From Rhodospirillaceae bacterium (GTDB taxonomy: Bacteria > Pseudomonadota > Alphaproteobacteria > Rhodospirillales > UBA2165): a stretch of 64,000 nt of DNA. Made by a program: the position numbers and the translations under genes. Below, piece after piece: positions 36,224 through 43,884 of this stretch. How positions within the stretch are numbered: the stretch's first letter is position 1; the number at the start of each line of letters is the position of its first letter. The stretch is from positions 62,001 through 126,000 of the forward strand of contig JABIHH010000031.1 of NCBI GenBank assembly GCA_018649725.1, written 5' to 3'. The notes below the pieces were generated by a model. The model was not told the DNA's origin. It made no database searches and worked only from the letters and a program-made list of their open reading frames with translations.

Positions 36224-37081
36224 ATGCGCGTAATATCTTATAGTCATAATGGCTCGGAAGGCCTGGGCGTCATGGTCGATGACAAAGGCTTTGTTGCTTT
36301 ATCCAGTGCGGCTCCCGAATTGCCCACCACCATGATGGGTCTTTTAAATACCGATGACTGGCAGGCAAAGGCGGCTGCGGCTGTCGAAGGCAAGTCGGCT
36401 GACCTCTCAATTGATGATGTTCAGCTCCTGCCGCTGGTTTCAGACACGCCGGTTATCTGGTGCGTTGGGGTGAACTATAAAGAACACCAAGACGAGACGG
36501 GCAGGGGCGCACAAGAAGAGCCGATGTTCTTCATCCGCACCAATCACGGCCTGATCGGTGCTTATGATCCGATTATCCGGCCAAATGTTTCAGATATGCT
36601 CGATTTCGAAGGTGAGCTTGCCGTTATTATCGGTAAAGGTGGCCGTCATATCTCCAAAGAGAAGGCGCATGAACATATTGCCGGCTATTCGATTTTCAAT
36701 GATGGCACGATCCGCGACTGGCAGCGTCACACGATCCAGTTTTGCCCGGGTAAAAACTTCGAAGGCACCGGACCTTTCGGCCCTTGGATGATGACACCGG
36801 ATGAGTTTGGTGATCCGTATGCTCAGGAATTAACGACGCGCCTCAACGGTGAGACTGTCCAGCACACCAGCATCGCCGATATGGATCATAAGATCGATAA
36901 GCAGATCGAATATCTCTCAACCGTTCATACCCTGCGCCCCGGCGATGTGATCTCCACCGGTACACCAGGCGGTGTTGGTTCCCGCCGTGAACCCCCACTT
37001 TGGATGAAGCCCGGTGATACGGTTTCCGTTGAGGTTACTGGTCTCGGTATTATTGAAAATAAGATCGAACAGGAAAGCTAG
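36224..37081 (+). CDS. Fumarylacetoacetate hydrolase (FAH) family protein
   Basis: The product is 285 residues from the ATG at 36224, preceded by GAGG 8 bases upstream; the frame extends to 36164 without a ribosome site. It has the FAH-fold metal residues in DFEGELAVIIGKGG and IFNDGTIRDWQ, plus WCVGVNYKEHQDE and the STGTPGGVGSRR substrate loop near the end. Enzymes include fumarylpyruvate hydrolase, 2-hydroxyhepta-2,4-diene-1,7-dioate isomerase and acylpyruvases. With the GST gene upstream it could finish a gentisate-type pathway (inference). A large inverted repeat lies just after the stop. Confidence 0.9.
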   Translation: MRVISYSHNGSEGLGVMVDDKGFVALSSAAPELPTTMMGLLNTDDWQAKAAAAVEGKSADLSIDDVQLLPLVSDTPVIWCVGVNYKEHQDETGRGAQEEPMFFIRTNHGLIGAYDPIIRPNVSDMLDFEGELAVIIGKGGRHISKEKAHEHIAGYSIFNDGTIRDWQRHTIQFCPGKNFEGTGPFGPWMMTPDEFGDPYAQELTTRLNGETVQHTSIADMDHKIDKQIEYLSTVHTLRPGDVISTGTPGGVGSRREPPLWMKPGDTVSVEVTGLGIIENKIEQES

Positions 37082-37093
37082 TTTCGGTTTTAA

Positions 37094-37194
37094 AGTACCC
37101 CCCACCCCAACCCTCCCCCTCAAGGGGGGAGGGGGTAGGATTCAATATCTTGCAACAGTAGCCCCTGAGGGGGAGGGTTGGGGTGGGGGGTACT
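37094..37194. repeat. Perfect 29-base inverted repeat, C/G-rich
   Basis: A perfect inverted repeat has arms at 37094-37122 and 37166-37194, separated by 43 bases. The arm is AGTACCCCCCACCCCAACCC then TCCCCCTCA, and the centre near 37123-37136 is also G-rich. It lies between the FAH hydrolase and selA genes. The sequence resembles the C/G-run palindromes dispersed in alphaproteobacterial genomes and may act as a terminator or a mobile-repeat relic. No transposase is nearby. Confidence 0.9.
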
Positions 37195-37303
37195 CTAAAA
37201 AATCACCATAGAGTTACCAAACGGTATCTTGACGGGCTTGATTTAGGTCCATAGCTTAAGCCTCCCGTTATTACCCGTCATTAAATGAGGACCGTGTGTT
37301 CAT

Positions 37304-38716
37304 ATGTCTGACGCCCAAATATCTCTCCACGCATCTGTACCTTCGATAGACAGCATCTTGCGCTTGGACACAGCTGCGGTTTTAGTTGAGCAATATGGCC
37401 GGAGCCTGGTGACCGAAGGGGTGCGCCAAGTTATTGCTGATATTCGCAGTCAAATCACTGAGCTTGGTGAAAAGGCGCTACCACTCTTGGCAGAGAGCGC
37501 TGTGGTGGCCCAGGTGGCGCGCTATGTTGAAGATGCCAGCGCGCCGTCTTTGCGCGCCGTCTATAATCTTACCGGCACGGTTTTGCATACCAATCTCGGC
37601 CGCGCCGTCATGGCAAAGGAAGCCATCGACGCCATGGTCAAAGTCGCCACCGGAGCCTCAAATCTTGAATACGATATCGAGAGCGGCAAACGCGGTGACC
37701 GGGATAGTCATCTGGATGATCTACTCTGTAAGCTTACCGGCGCAGAGGCCGCGACAGTGGTTAACAACAACGCGGCGGCTGTGTTGCTGGTCTTGAACAC
37801 CTTGGGCCAACGCAAAGAAGTGCCGGTCTCCCGGGGCGAACTCATCGAGATCGGTGGGGCGTTTCGGATCCCGGACATTATGAAGCGTGCCGGCTGCAAG
37901 CTGGTTGAGATCGGCACCACCAATCGCACCCACCTTAAAGACTATGCCGAGGCGATCAGCGCCAAGACGGCATGTCTGATGAAAGTGCATACCAGCAATT
38001 ACACGGTGCAGGGCTTTACCAAAGAGGTGACAGCGAAAGAGATGTCGGAGCTCGCGCGCTCCCGCAATCTGCCGGTCATTGAAGATCTCGGCAGCGGCAC
38101 GCTAATCGATCTCTCAAAATTTGGCTTGCCGCATGAGCCCACGGCCCAAGAAGCCATCAATAGCGGCGTCGATGTTGTGACCTTCAGTGGCGATAAACTG
38201 TTGGGCGGCCCGCAAGCAGGCTTGATTGTCGGGCGCAAAGATCTCATCGCGAAGATTAAGAAAAACCCGATGAAGCGCGCCATGCGCTTGGATAAAGTCA
38301 CAATCGCTGCCCTGACCGCAACGTTGCAGCTTTACCTCGACCCGGACACAGTAGCGATGCGGGTGCCGACCATCCGGCTGTTATCTCGCTCAAAGGAAGA
38401 CATCCAAGCGGTTGCCGAGCACATAGCAGCACCGTTGCGACAGGCCTTGGGCGAAGACATTTATGTTAAGCAGATCAACTGTCAGAGTCAGATCGGCAGC
38501 GGTTCTTTGCCGGTGGAACGTCTCGACAGCATCGCACTTTCGATCGCACCTCAGAAGGGCAAGCCCGGCGGCAAACTCAAGAAATATGCCGAAGCTTTTC
38601 GAGCATTGCCGACACCCGTTATTGGCCGCATTCAAGATGATGCTTTTTTGTTGGATTTGCGCTGCCTTGAAGATGTTGGTGGCTTCTTGGCCCAGCTGGA
38701 TGATCTGAAGCTATGA
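37304..38716 (+). CDS. selA: L-seryl-tRNA(Sec) selenium transferase
   Basis: A 470-residue PLP enzyme with the SelA layout: N-terminal SIDSILRLD, the NLTGTVLHTNLGRA segment, NNNAAAVLLVLNTL, and the PLP-binding Lys in TFSGDKLLGGPQAG. SelA converts seryl-tRNA(Sec) to selenocysteinyl-tRNA(Sec) using selenophosphate. The stop overlaps the selB ATG by 4 bases, the usual selAB coupling. The cognate tRNA gene selC is 17 kb downstream. selD (selenophosphate synthetase) was not found in the window. Confidence 0.96.
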   Translation: MSDAQISLHASVPSIDSILRLDTAAVLVEQYGRSLVTEGVRQVIADIRSQITELGEKALPLLAESAVVAQVARYVEDASAPSLRAVYNLTGTVLHTNLGRAVMAKEAIDAMVKVATGASNLEYDIESGKRGDRDSHLDDLLCKLTGAEAATVVNNNAAAVLLVLNTLGQRKEVPVSRGELIEIGGAFRIPDIMKRAGCKLVEIGTTNRTHLKDYAEAISAKTACLMKVHTSNYTVQGFTKEVTAKEMSELARSRNLPVIEDLGSGTLIDLSKFGLPHEPTAQEAINSGVDVVTFSGDKLLGGPQAGLIVGRKDLIAKIKKNPMKRAMRLDKVTIAALTATLQLYLDPDTVAMRVPTIRLLSRSKEDIQAVAEHIAAPLRQALGEDIYVKQINCQSQIGSGSLPVERLDSIALSIAPQKGKPGGKLKKYAEAFRALPTPVIGRIQDDAFLLDLRCLEDVGGFLAQLDDLKL

Positions 38717-40638
38717 TTATTGCGACAGCCGGTCACATTGACCACGGCAAAACCTCCCTGGTTCAGGCGATCACCGGCGTCGATACCGACCGCTTGCCGG
38801 AAGAGAAAAAGCGCGGCATGTCGATCGATCTCGGCTTTGCCTATCAACCGATAGAAAACGGTAAGACGCTGGGCTTCGTTGATGTGCCGGGCCACGAAAA
38901 ATTCATTCGCAACATGCTGGCTGGCGTTACCGGTATTGATTACGCCATGCTGATCATTGCCGCTGATGACGGGCCGATGCCGCAAACTGTTGAGCATTTG
39001 GCGATCCTTGATCTGCTAGGTGTCTCCGAGGGCATTGTCGCGCTGACCAAGATTGACCGGGTCGATGCCGAGAGATTGAAAGTGGTCGAAGAAGAGATCA
39101 GCCAAGCTTTGGCGGGCACCTGCTTGGAAGGTGCTGACATTCTACCGGTCTCGGCCATCACCGGCGACGGCGTCCAGGACGTGCGTGACCATTTGGAAGC
39201 CATGTCGGAACTGTTGGGTGACCGCACTGTAGAAGGCAATTTCCGGCTCGCCATTGATCGCTGCTTTACTGTGCCGGGCGCGGGGCTTGTCGTTACCGGC
39301 GGGGTGTTCTCTGGCCAGGTAACCGTCGGTGATCAGCTTATCTTGTCACCGCAAGGCACCCGGGTGCGCGTCCGCGGCATTCATGCGCAAAACAAAGAAT
39401 CTGAGACCGGTGTGGTCGGCCAACGCTGCGCGGTTAACATTACCGGCGGTGATCTCAACAAAGCAGATGTCCATCGAGGCGGCTGGTTGCTCGCCGAGGA
39501 AGTCCATGATCCGGTGCCGCGTTTCGATGCGCGTATCCGAGTGCTGCCTAGCGAAAGCCGGCCGCTCAAACATTGGACGCCGGTCCATGTCCATTTAGGC
39601 GCCGCGGAAGTGCCGGGCCGGATCGCTGTCTTAGAAGGTAAGTCGATTGAGCCGGGCGAGAGCGGTTTGGTGCAAGTTGTGCTGGATCGCCGCATTGGCG
39701 CGCTTCGGGGGGATGGCTTTATCATTCGCGATCAACCGGCGCAGCATACCATTGCAGGTGGCCGCATTCTGGATCCCTTTGGACCGGCCCGGGGACGTGC
39801 TAAGCCTGAACGCATCGCCTTTCTGGAAGCGATGTCTGCCGATGAGGCAGAGGACGCATTGGCGCAGTTATTGGAACAATCGCCCATCGGTGTCGATCTT
39901 ATTCATTTTGCCACCGCGTGGAATTTAACACCAGATGATCAAGCTGCCCTTTGGGACATTGTTGAGATGATCAAAGTCGGTGCGGAGGCCAAAGCGGTGG
40001 GACTGTCACCTGCGCATTTCGACGCCATCGGCTCGACCACCATCACCGTGATGCAGGACTGGCACGGTAAAAATCCAGATAAGCCGGGCCCCGGTGTTGA
40101 TGCGCTTCGCCGCATGCTGCCAAATCGTGTGCCCTTACCGGTGTTTGAAGGCGTGCTGGAAAGCCTGGTCACGGATAAAAAAATCATCCATCTCGGTGCC
40201 AGCTATTGCCTGCCGGGATTCGAGCCCAAACTTGCTGGCAAAGATGATGCCATGTGGAAGCGGGTCCTGCCGATTTTGGAAAACGGCTACACCAAGCCGC
40301 CCGTGGTTCATGCGCTTTCGGAAGAGCTTTCGCTTGATCCCCGCACACTCGAGAAATTTCTCATTCAATCAGCTAAGCTTGGTTTGGTTTGCCAGGTTGC
40401 GAAAAACAGATTTTTGTTACCGGAAGCGGTCCTGGAGCTAGGTGATATGGTTGAGGCGCTCGGTGCGAATGAGCGGGAGTTTGGTGTGAAAGAGTTTCGC
40501 GACCGCAGCGGCATTGGCCGCAATCTGGCGATTGAGATTTTGGAGTTTTTCGATAAATCCGGCTTTACCTGGCGCAGCGGCGATGTCCGTAAAGTCCTCA
40601 AACCTGTCGCAGAGGTTTTTGGCGCACTGGCCGAGTAA
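38713..40638 (+). CDS. selB: Selenocysteine-specific translation elongation factor
   Basis: A 641-residue GTPase with the EF-Tu-like N-terminal domain (AGHIDHGKTSLV; GFVDVPGHEKFIRNM; ALTKIDRVD), two beta-barrel domains, and a C-terminal winged-helix array (about 400-641) that binds the SECIS element of selenoprotein mRNA. SelB delivers Sec-tRNA to UGA. The ATG overlaps the selA stop (ATGA). It is followed 21 bases later by the disrupted ynfA gene. Confidence 0.96.
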   Translation: MIIATAGHIDHGKTSLVQAITGVDTDRLPEEKKRGMSIDLGFAYQPIENGKTLGFVDVPGHEKFIRNMLAGVTGIDYAMLIIAADDGPMPQTVEHLAILDLLGVSEGIVALTKIDRVDAERLKVVEEEISQALAGTCLEGADILPVSAITGDGVQDVRDHLEAMSELLGDRTVEGNFRLAIDRCFTVPGAGLVVTGGVFSGQVTVGDQLILSPQGTRVRVRGIHAQNKESETGVVGQRCAVNITGGDLNKADVHRGGWLLAEEVHDPVPRFDARIRVLPSESRPLKHWTPVHVHLGAAEVPGRIAVLEGKSIEPGESGLVQVVLDRRIGALRGDGFIIRDQPAQHTIAGGRILDPFGPARGRAKPERIAFLEAMSADEAEDALAQLLEQSPIGVDLIHFATAWNLTPDDQAALWDIVEMIKVGAEAKAVGLSPAHFDAIGSTTITVMQDWHGKNPDKPGPGVDALRRMLPNRVPLPVFEGVLESLVTDKKIIHLGASYCLPGFEPKLAGKDDAMWKRVLPILENGYTKPPVVHALSEELSLDPRTLEKFLIQSAKLGLVCQVAKNRFLLPEAVLELGDMVEALGANEREFGVKEFRDRSGIGRNLAIEILEFFDKSGFTWRSGDVRKVLKPVAEVFGALAE

Positions 40639-40659
40639 CCCTTTGAAAGGGGACGTATC

Positions 40660-41001
40660 ATGACAGCTTTAACAACAGCCCTGATCTATGTCGGCGCGGC
40701 CCTCGCCGAAATCGCTGGTAGCTTCGCTTTTTAGGTCTGGCTACGGCAGGATAAATCCGCCCTCTGGCTCATCCCCGGCATCATCTCTCTCATCATCTTT
40801 GCAGCGCTGCTCACCCGCATCGATACCGCCTTTGCCGGGCGCGCCTATGCGGCGTATGGCGGCGTTTATATCGTCTCATCTCTCATGTGGCTCTGGCGTA
40901 TCGAAGGCCTCCGCCCCGATCGCTGGGACATGATAGGCGGTGCGATTTGTCTCATTGGTGCGGCAGTTATTCTCTTTGGGCCAAGGGGTGCGGTTGCTTA
41001 A
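40660..41001 (+). pseudogene. ynfA: YnfA/UPF0060 small membrane protein, nonsense mutation
   Basis: The frame from the ATG at 40660 to the TAA at 40999-41001 encodes a YnfA-type four-helix membrane protein (LIYVGAALAEIAGSFAF, then [44 protein letters not shown]). It carries one in-frame TAG at codon 25 (40732-40734), exactly where the family has Trp (TGG). A single TGG-to-TAG change is the obvious cause. The rest of the 113-codon frame is intact. A TAG is not selenocysteine, so the adjacent sel genes do not rescue it. The inactivation is therefore either recent or the stop is suppressed. Confidence 0.88.
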
Positions 41002-41243
41002 AAAAAGTATTCGTCATACCCGGACTTGATCCGGGTATCCATCTTAACAACTCTTATCCACGGTAGAATAAAACACCACAGAGGACACAGAGATCACAGA
41101 GAAAGTTGGTGCTATACGGAAACCCAGTGTTTACCGTACCCCTGAAAATGTCTGCTCTAACCACGAAAGTAGACAAAATCTAAATTGAATCAAAGAGTCC
41201 GCCAATGACCCATAGCGGACATAGTCAAAATTATGCAAAAGGG
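41002..41243. other. Repeat-rich intergenic region, no gene
   Basis: Apart from the repeat at 41012-41040, the stretch at about 41071-41104 (CACCACAGAGGACACAGAG followed by ATCACAGAGAAAG) is a short simple-sequence motif of the ACAGAG type seen dispersed in many bacterial genomes. No coding frame was found. The region separates the convergent ynfA pseudogene and LysE exporter genes. Confidence 0.5.
41012..41040. repeat. Partial copy of dispersed CGTCA-ended palindromic repeat
   Basis: The copy begins CGTCATACCCGG and holds a 9-base-pair hairpin (arms ATACCCGGA at 41016-41024 and TCCGGGTAT at 41030-41038, 5-base loop). The same sequence, slightly altered, occurs at 42216 in the same orientation. 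The downstream half found at 42216-42285 is missing here. Confidence 0.8.
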
Positions 41244-41840
41244 TCATCTTGAGATGTTTTGAATTGATATTACTATCGCTACAACGATTAATCCGACACC
41301 CATAAAAATATTGAATAGGCGGAGACGAGCCGGTGTTTGGAAAATCTTGAATGCTTTTTCACCGACAAATGCCCAGCTTCCAATGCTGACGTAGCAGATC
41401 GTAAAATAGAGGCCAGAAAACAAAAAAAGCGTTGAGTAAGAGTCAGCCGCATTAAATGCAACAATTCCGGCAAGGCATGCTGCCCACGCCTTCGGATTTA
41501 ACCATTGCAGCAAAAACCCCTGCAAGAACGTTGGTGCTGCATCATCTATAAGTTCGATTTGAGAACTCGATGTGGCAATTTTGTATCCCATAAAAAAGAT
41601 AATTGCTGCGCCTACGTAATTCGTGCCATTGAGTAGAGGTGAAAATCGAACAGCGAGTTCGCCCAATCCCAGACCTACTAACATCAGCAACAGTGTAAAC
41701 CCGATTGTCGCACCCGATACGAATGGAATTGCTTCTCTCAGGCCACGATTCACTCCTATTGCCAAGGTTATCAGATTGACCGGGCCTGGAGACACGGACA
41801 TCGCTAAGGAAAATGCACACATAGCAATTATTGAGGACAT
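41244..41840 (-). CDS. LysE/RhtB-family amino-acid exporter
   Basis: The 198-residue product (ATG at 41840, AGGTG 5 bases upstream) has six hydrophobic helices and the family motif SPGPVNLITLAIGVNRGLREA in the first loop. GFLLQWLNPKAW near the middle is the conserved NPK-type motif. LysE/RhtB proteins export amino acids or homoserine-like metabolites. A longer start at 41876 is possible but would overlap the operator. Two palindromes lie 28 to 87 bases upstream, followed by a truncated TetR gene in the opposite direction, indicating repressor control. Confidence 0.9.
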   Translation of the reverse strand: MSSIIAMCAFSLAMSVSPGPVNLITLAIGVNRGLREAIPFVSGATIGFTLLLMLVGLGLGELAVRFSPLLNGTNYVGAAIIFFMGYKIATSSSQIELIDDAAPTFLQGFLLQWLNPKAWAACLAGIVAFNAADSYSTLFLFSGLYFTICYVSIGSWAFVGEKAFKIFQTPARLRLFNIFMGVGLIVVAIVISIQNISR

Positions 41841-41867
41841 GTTATCACCTGTATTAAAATCAACTAA

Positions 41868-41927
41868 ACTTGACACTGTGTCTAGTGACGGCGAACTAAT
41901 TGCATGATACTTTACACCGTGTCAAGT
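41868..41927. promoter_or_regulatory. Paired 19-base palindromic operators between lysE and tetR remnant
   Basis: Two near-palindromes share one consensus: ACTTGACACTGTGTCTAGT at 41868-41886 and ACTTTACACCGTGTCAAGT at 41909-41927. Their centres are 41 bases apart, about four helical turns. The core is ACAC-N-GTGT with ACT/AGT ends. TTGACA-like elements in the repeats suggest that they overlap the promoters. This is the typical arrangement for a TetR-type repressor acting on a divergent exporter gene (inference from symmetry and position). Confidence 0.65.
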
Positions 41928-41933
41928 TAAAAC

Positions 41934-42167
41934 ATTAAAACACGAGCTCGAATTCTAGATGCAGCCCGGAAGCAGCTTGAGGCATGTAAGGGTGGCGAGG
42001 TCAGAATGACCGATATTGTCAAAACTGCCGGGATTAGTCGCCAGGCAGTTTATCTGCACTTCCCTACTCGGGCCGAATTGCTTATCGCAACAGCCCAGCA
42101 TTTGGATGAGATTGAAAATGTTGATGCCAGGCTAGAGCCCCGTCGAACAGCGGCCAAAATAATTTGA
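41934..42167 (+). pseudogene. Truncated TetR-family regulator (N-terminal HTH only)
   Basis: In one frame from about 41934 to the TGA at 42165-42167 the sequence reads KTRARILDAARKQLEA, then RMTDIVKTAGISRQAVYLHF, PTRAELLIATAQHLDEIENV. This is a complete TetR helix-turn-helix (helix 2-3 GISRQAVYLHF) but stops after about 77 codons, without the ligand-binding domain of about 120 residues. No ATG or GTG opens the frame; ATT is the only candidate at its start. A dispersed repeat begins 48 bases after the stop. I read this as a gene remnant. Confidence 0.75.
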
Positions 42168-42215
42168 TAGGCCCGCGCATGACGGTGTGGTTTTGTATAG
42201 ATATAAAATAAATTT

Positions 42216-42285
42216 CGTCATACCCAGACTCTATCCGGGTATCCACCTTTGTTTGCTCTAAATTCCGGCCTTCGCCAGAATGACG
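42216..42285. repeat. 70-base dispersed palindromic repeat, CGTCA...TGACG ends
   Basis: The element starts CGTCATACCCAGACTC, contains a hairpin (ATACCC/GGGTAT) and ends GCCAGAATGACG. The end sequence matches the right end of the element at 48883-48953, and the left part matches 41012-41040. It sits between the TetR remnant and the end of the FeS/membrane gene. Confidence 0.78.
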
Positions 42286-42288
42286 AAG

Positions 42289-43884
42289 CTAGACTTTCAA
42301 CGGCGCTGCGTACTTCCCTGATCCCCGCTGAGGCATCTTGCCCATGGCGAAGCTTTGCATATGGCACGCCCGGGTAATGACGACAGCTTTCCAGAGCACA
42401 CCACCGGCAATGGTCAGGAAGCCGGCGATGTCGGCGACCCAGATGGGGGCATTGTCGTTGAGGAACAATGTGCCGAACAATACCAAAGGCAGGACGTGTC
42501 CAATGACGTGCAGCTTCGGCGTAATCAAATTTAAGATACGGCGATCGATTGGGCCAATCCCCCAGGCTTTGGCATTGTCGTTATAACGCCGCCAGAGATA
42601 AGCGTTCAGCACGATAAGGAAAATGGCAAGTGGTGGGATCGGTAGGGTATCGGGAAGCTGATCGCCCCATTTGGAGAAAATTATGGTCAACAGCGCGATG
42701 CCTTCCAAGAGGCCAGTGGCAACCAGCATTATTGGCATTTGAGCGACGCGCCAGGACGGAATGCCTTTACCGGCATGGAGAATGCGGCCCTGGCAATAGA
42801 GGAACAGCGCCGCGCCCAAGGCGGTGGTGGCGTGAAAAAGCGGGCTCGGCTGCAATATATCTGCAGCGACCGAGAGATAGAACAAGCCAACCGCATATAT
42901 TTCCCGCGACATCCAGGACGTATGAGGGCGCAGGATGGCAAAGGGCGCCCGCAGCTTGCGACCGATCTTGAGCCAGACAAAAAACAAGCCGACAGCCAAA
43001 ATGACACCGGCGCCGATATTGATGTTGATCAGGGCGTGGGAGTCAAAGGTGACAAAGAAGCTCAACAGATACGCCATCACGACCGTACCGGAGCCAATGC
43101 CGCCCATGATGAAGTTCATCGCGGCCCGCATATCCCAAAAGAGCTGCCGCTTTCCAACCAAAGCATGTTCGAGATCGAGCATTTCCTCATCGTCGTGTTC
43201 ATCATCGGTCGTCGTGCGGGCAGGGACAGCAGGGGTTTCGATTAAATATTTAATCTGCGGATCATTACCGAGCTCTTCGTGCATCTGAAAGAAGTCGCGG
43301 GACGCGGTCAATTTAGAGACTTGGCTATCCGGATCATTAAAATCACCGAACTTGATGGCTTGAGAAATACAAGACGATGCACAAGCCGGTGTGGCGAGCG
43401 GATCATCACCTGGCCGTAAGCCAGCCTCTAAGCCGTCATCGACGCGGTCGATACAGAAGGTGCATTTTTGTGCAACGCCGACACGCTCGTCATGGGCGAC
43501 ATAAGCTTCTTGCGCAGTCTCGACACCAAAATACCACGGCTTGTCATGGACGATGGTGCGCGCCTGATAAGGGCAGGCGACGGCACATGACGCACAGCCA
43601 ATGCAGAGATCATAATCCATGGTGACGAGACCATCTTCGCGCTGCTTGGTCGCACCTGTCGGGCAAACCGGGACGCAGGACGGCTCGGCACAATGCTGGC
43701 AGCCGACGACCATAAACACACGCTCGACATCAGGATACTTACCGGTCTCAACGTCCAAGACTTTGCGCCATTGCACGCCGGGCACCGTATCATTGGCATG
43801 TTTGCAGGCCACCGTGCAGGTTTGGCAGCCGACACAGCGGTTTACGTCGATGGTCATGCCCCATCGTTTGTTTATCTCATTCAT
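42289..43884 (-). CDS. FeS electron-transfer subunit fused to NrfD/DmsC-like membrane anchor
   Basis: A 531-residue fusion. Residues about 1-215 form a DmsB/PhsB-type ferredoxin unit with four Cys clusters (CVGCQTCTVACKHAND; CQHCAEPSCVPVCPTGA; CIGCASCAVACPYQAR; CTFCIDR with CASSCISQAIKFGD), which hold four [4Fe-4S] centres. After a charged acidic linker (TTTDDEHDDEEMLDLE) residues about 250-520 contain eight or so hydrophobic helices like the NrfD/DmsC quinone-binding anchor. In most complexes these are separate genes. It overlaps the upstream molybdoenzyme gene by 4 bases, so the two form one membrane-associated complex. Confidence 0.9.
   Translation of the reverse strand: MNEINKRWGMTIDVNRCVGCQTCTVACKHANDTVPGVQWRKVLDVETGKYPDVERVFMVVGCQHCAEPSCVPVCPTGATKQREDGLVTMDYDLCIGCASCAVACPYQARTIVHDKPWYFGVETAQEAYVAHDERVGVAQKCTFCIDRVDDGLEAGLRPGDDPLATPACASSCISQAIKFGDFNDPDSQVSKLTASRDFFQMHEELGNDPQIKYLIETPAVPARTTTDDEHDDEEMLDLEHALVGKRQLFWDMRAAMNFIMGGIGSGTVVMAYLLSFFVTFDSHALININIGAGVILAVGLFFVWLKIGRKLRAPFAILRPHTSWMSREIYAVGLFYLSVAADILQPSPLFHATTALGAALFLYCQGRILHAGKGIPSWRVAQMPIMLVATGLLEGIALLTIIFSKWGDQLPDTLPIPPLAIFLIVLNAYLWRRYNDNAKAWGIGPIDRRILNLITPKLHVIGHVLPLVLFGTLFLNDNAPIWVADIAGFLTIAGGVLWKAVVITRACHMQSFAMGKMPQRGSGKYAAPLKV

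Noticed and set aside
40732..40734. In-frame stop in ynfA as a selenocysteine codon, because selA/selB are adjacent
   Set aside because: The codon is TAG rather than TGA, and the family has Trp at this position, so a nonsense mutation is simpler.
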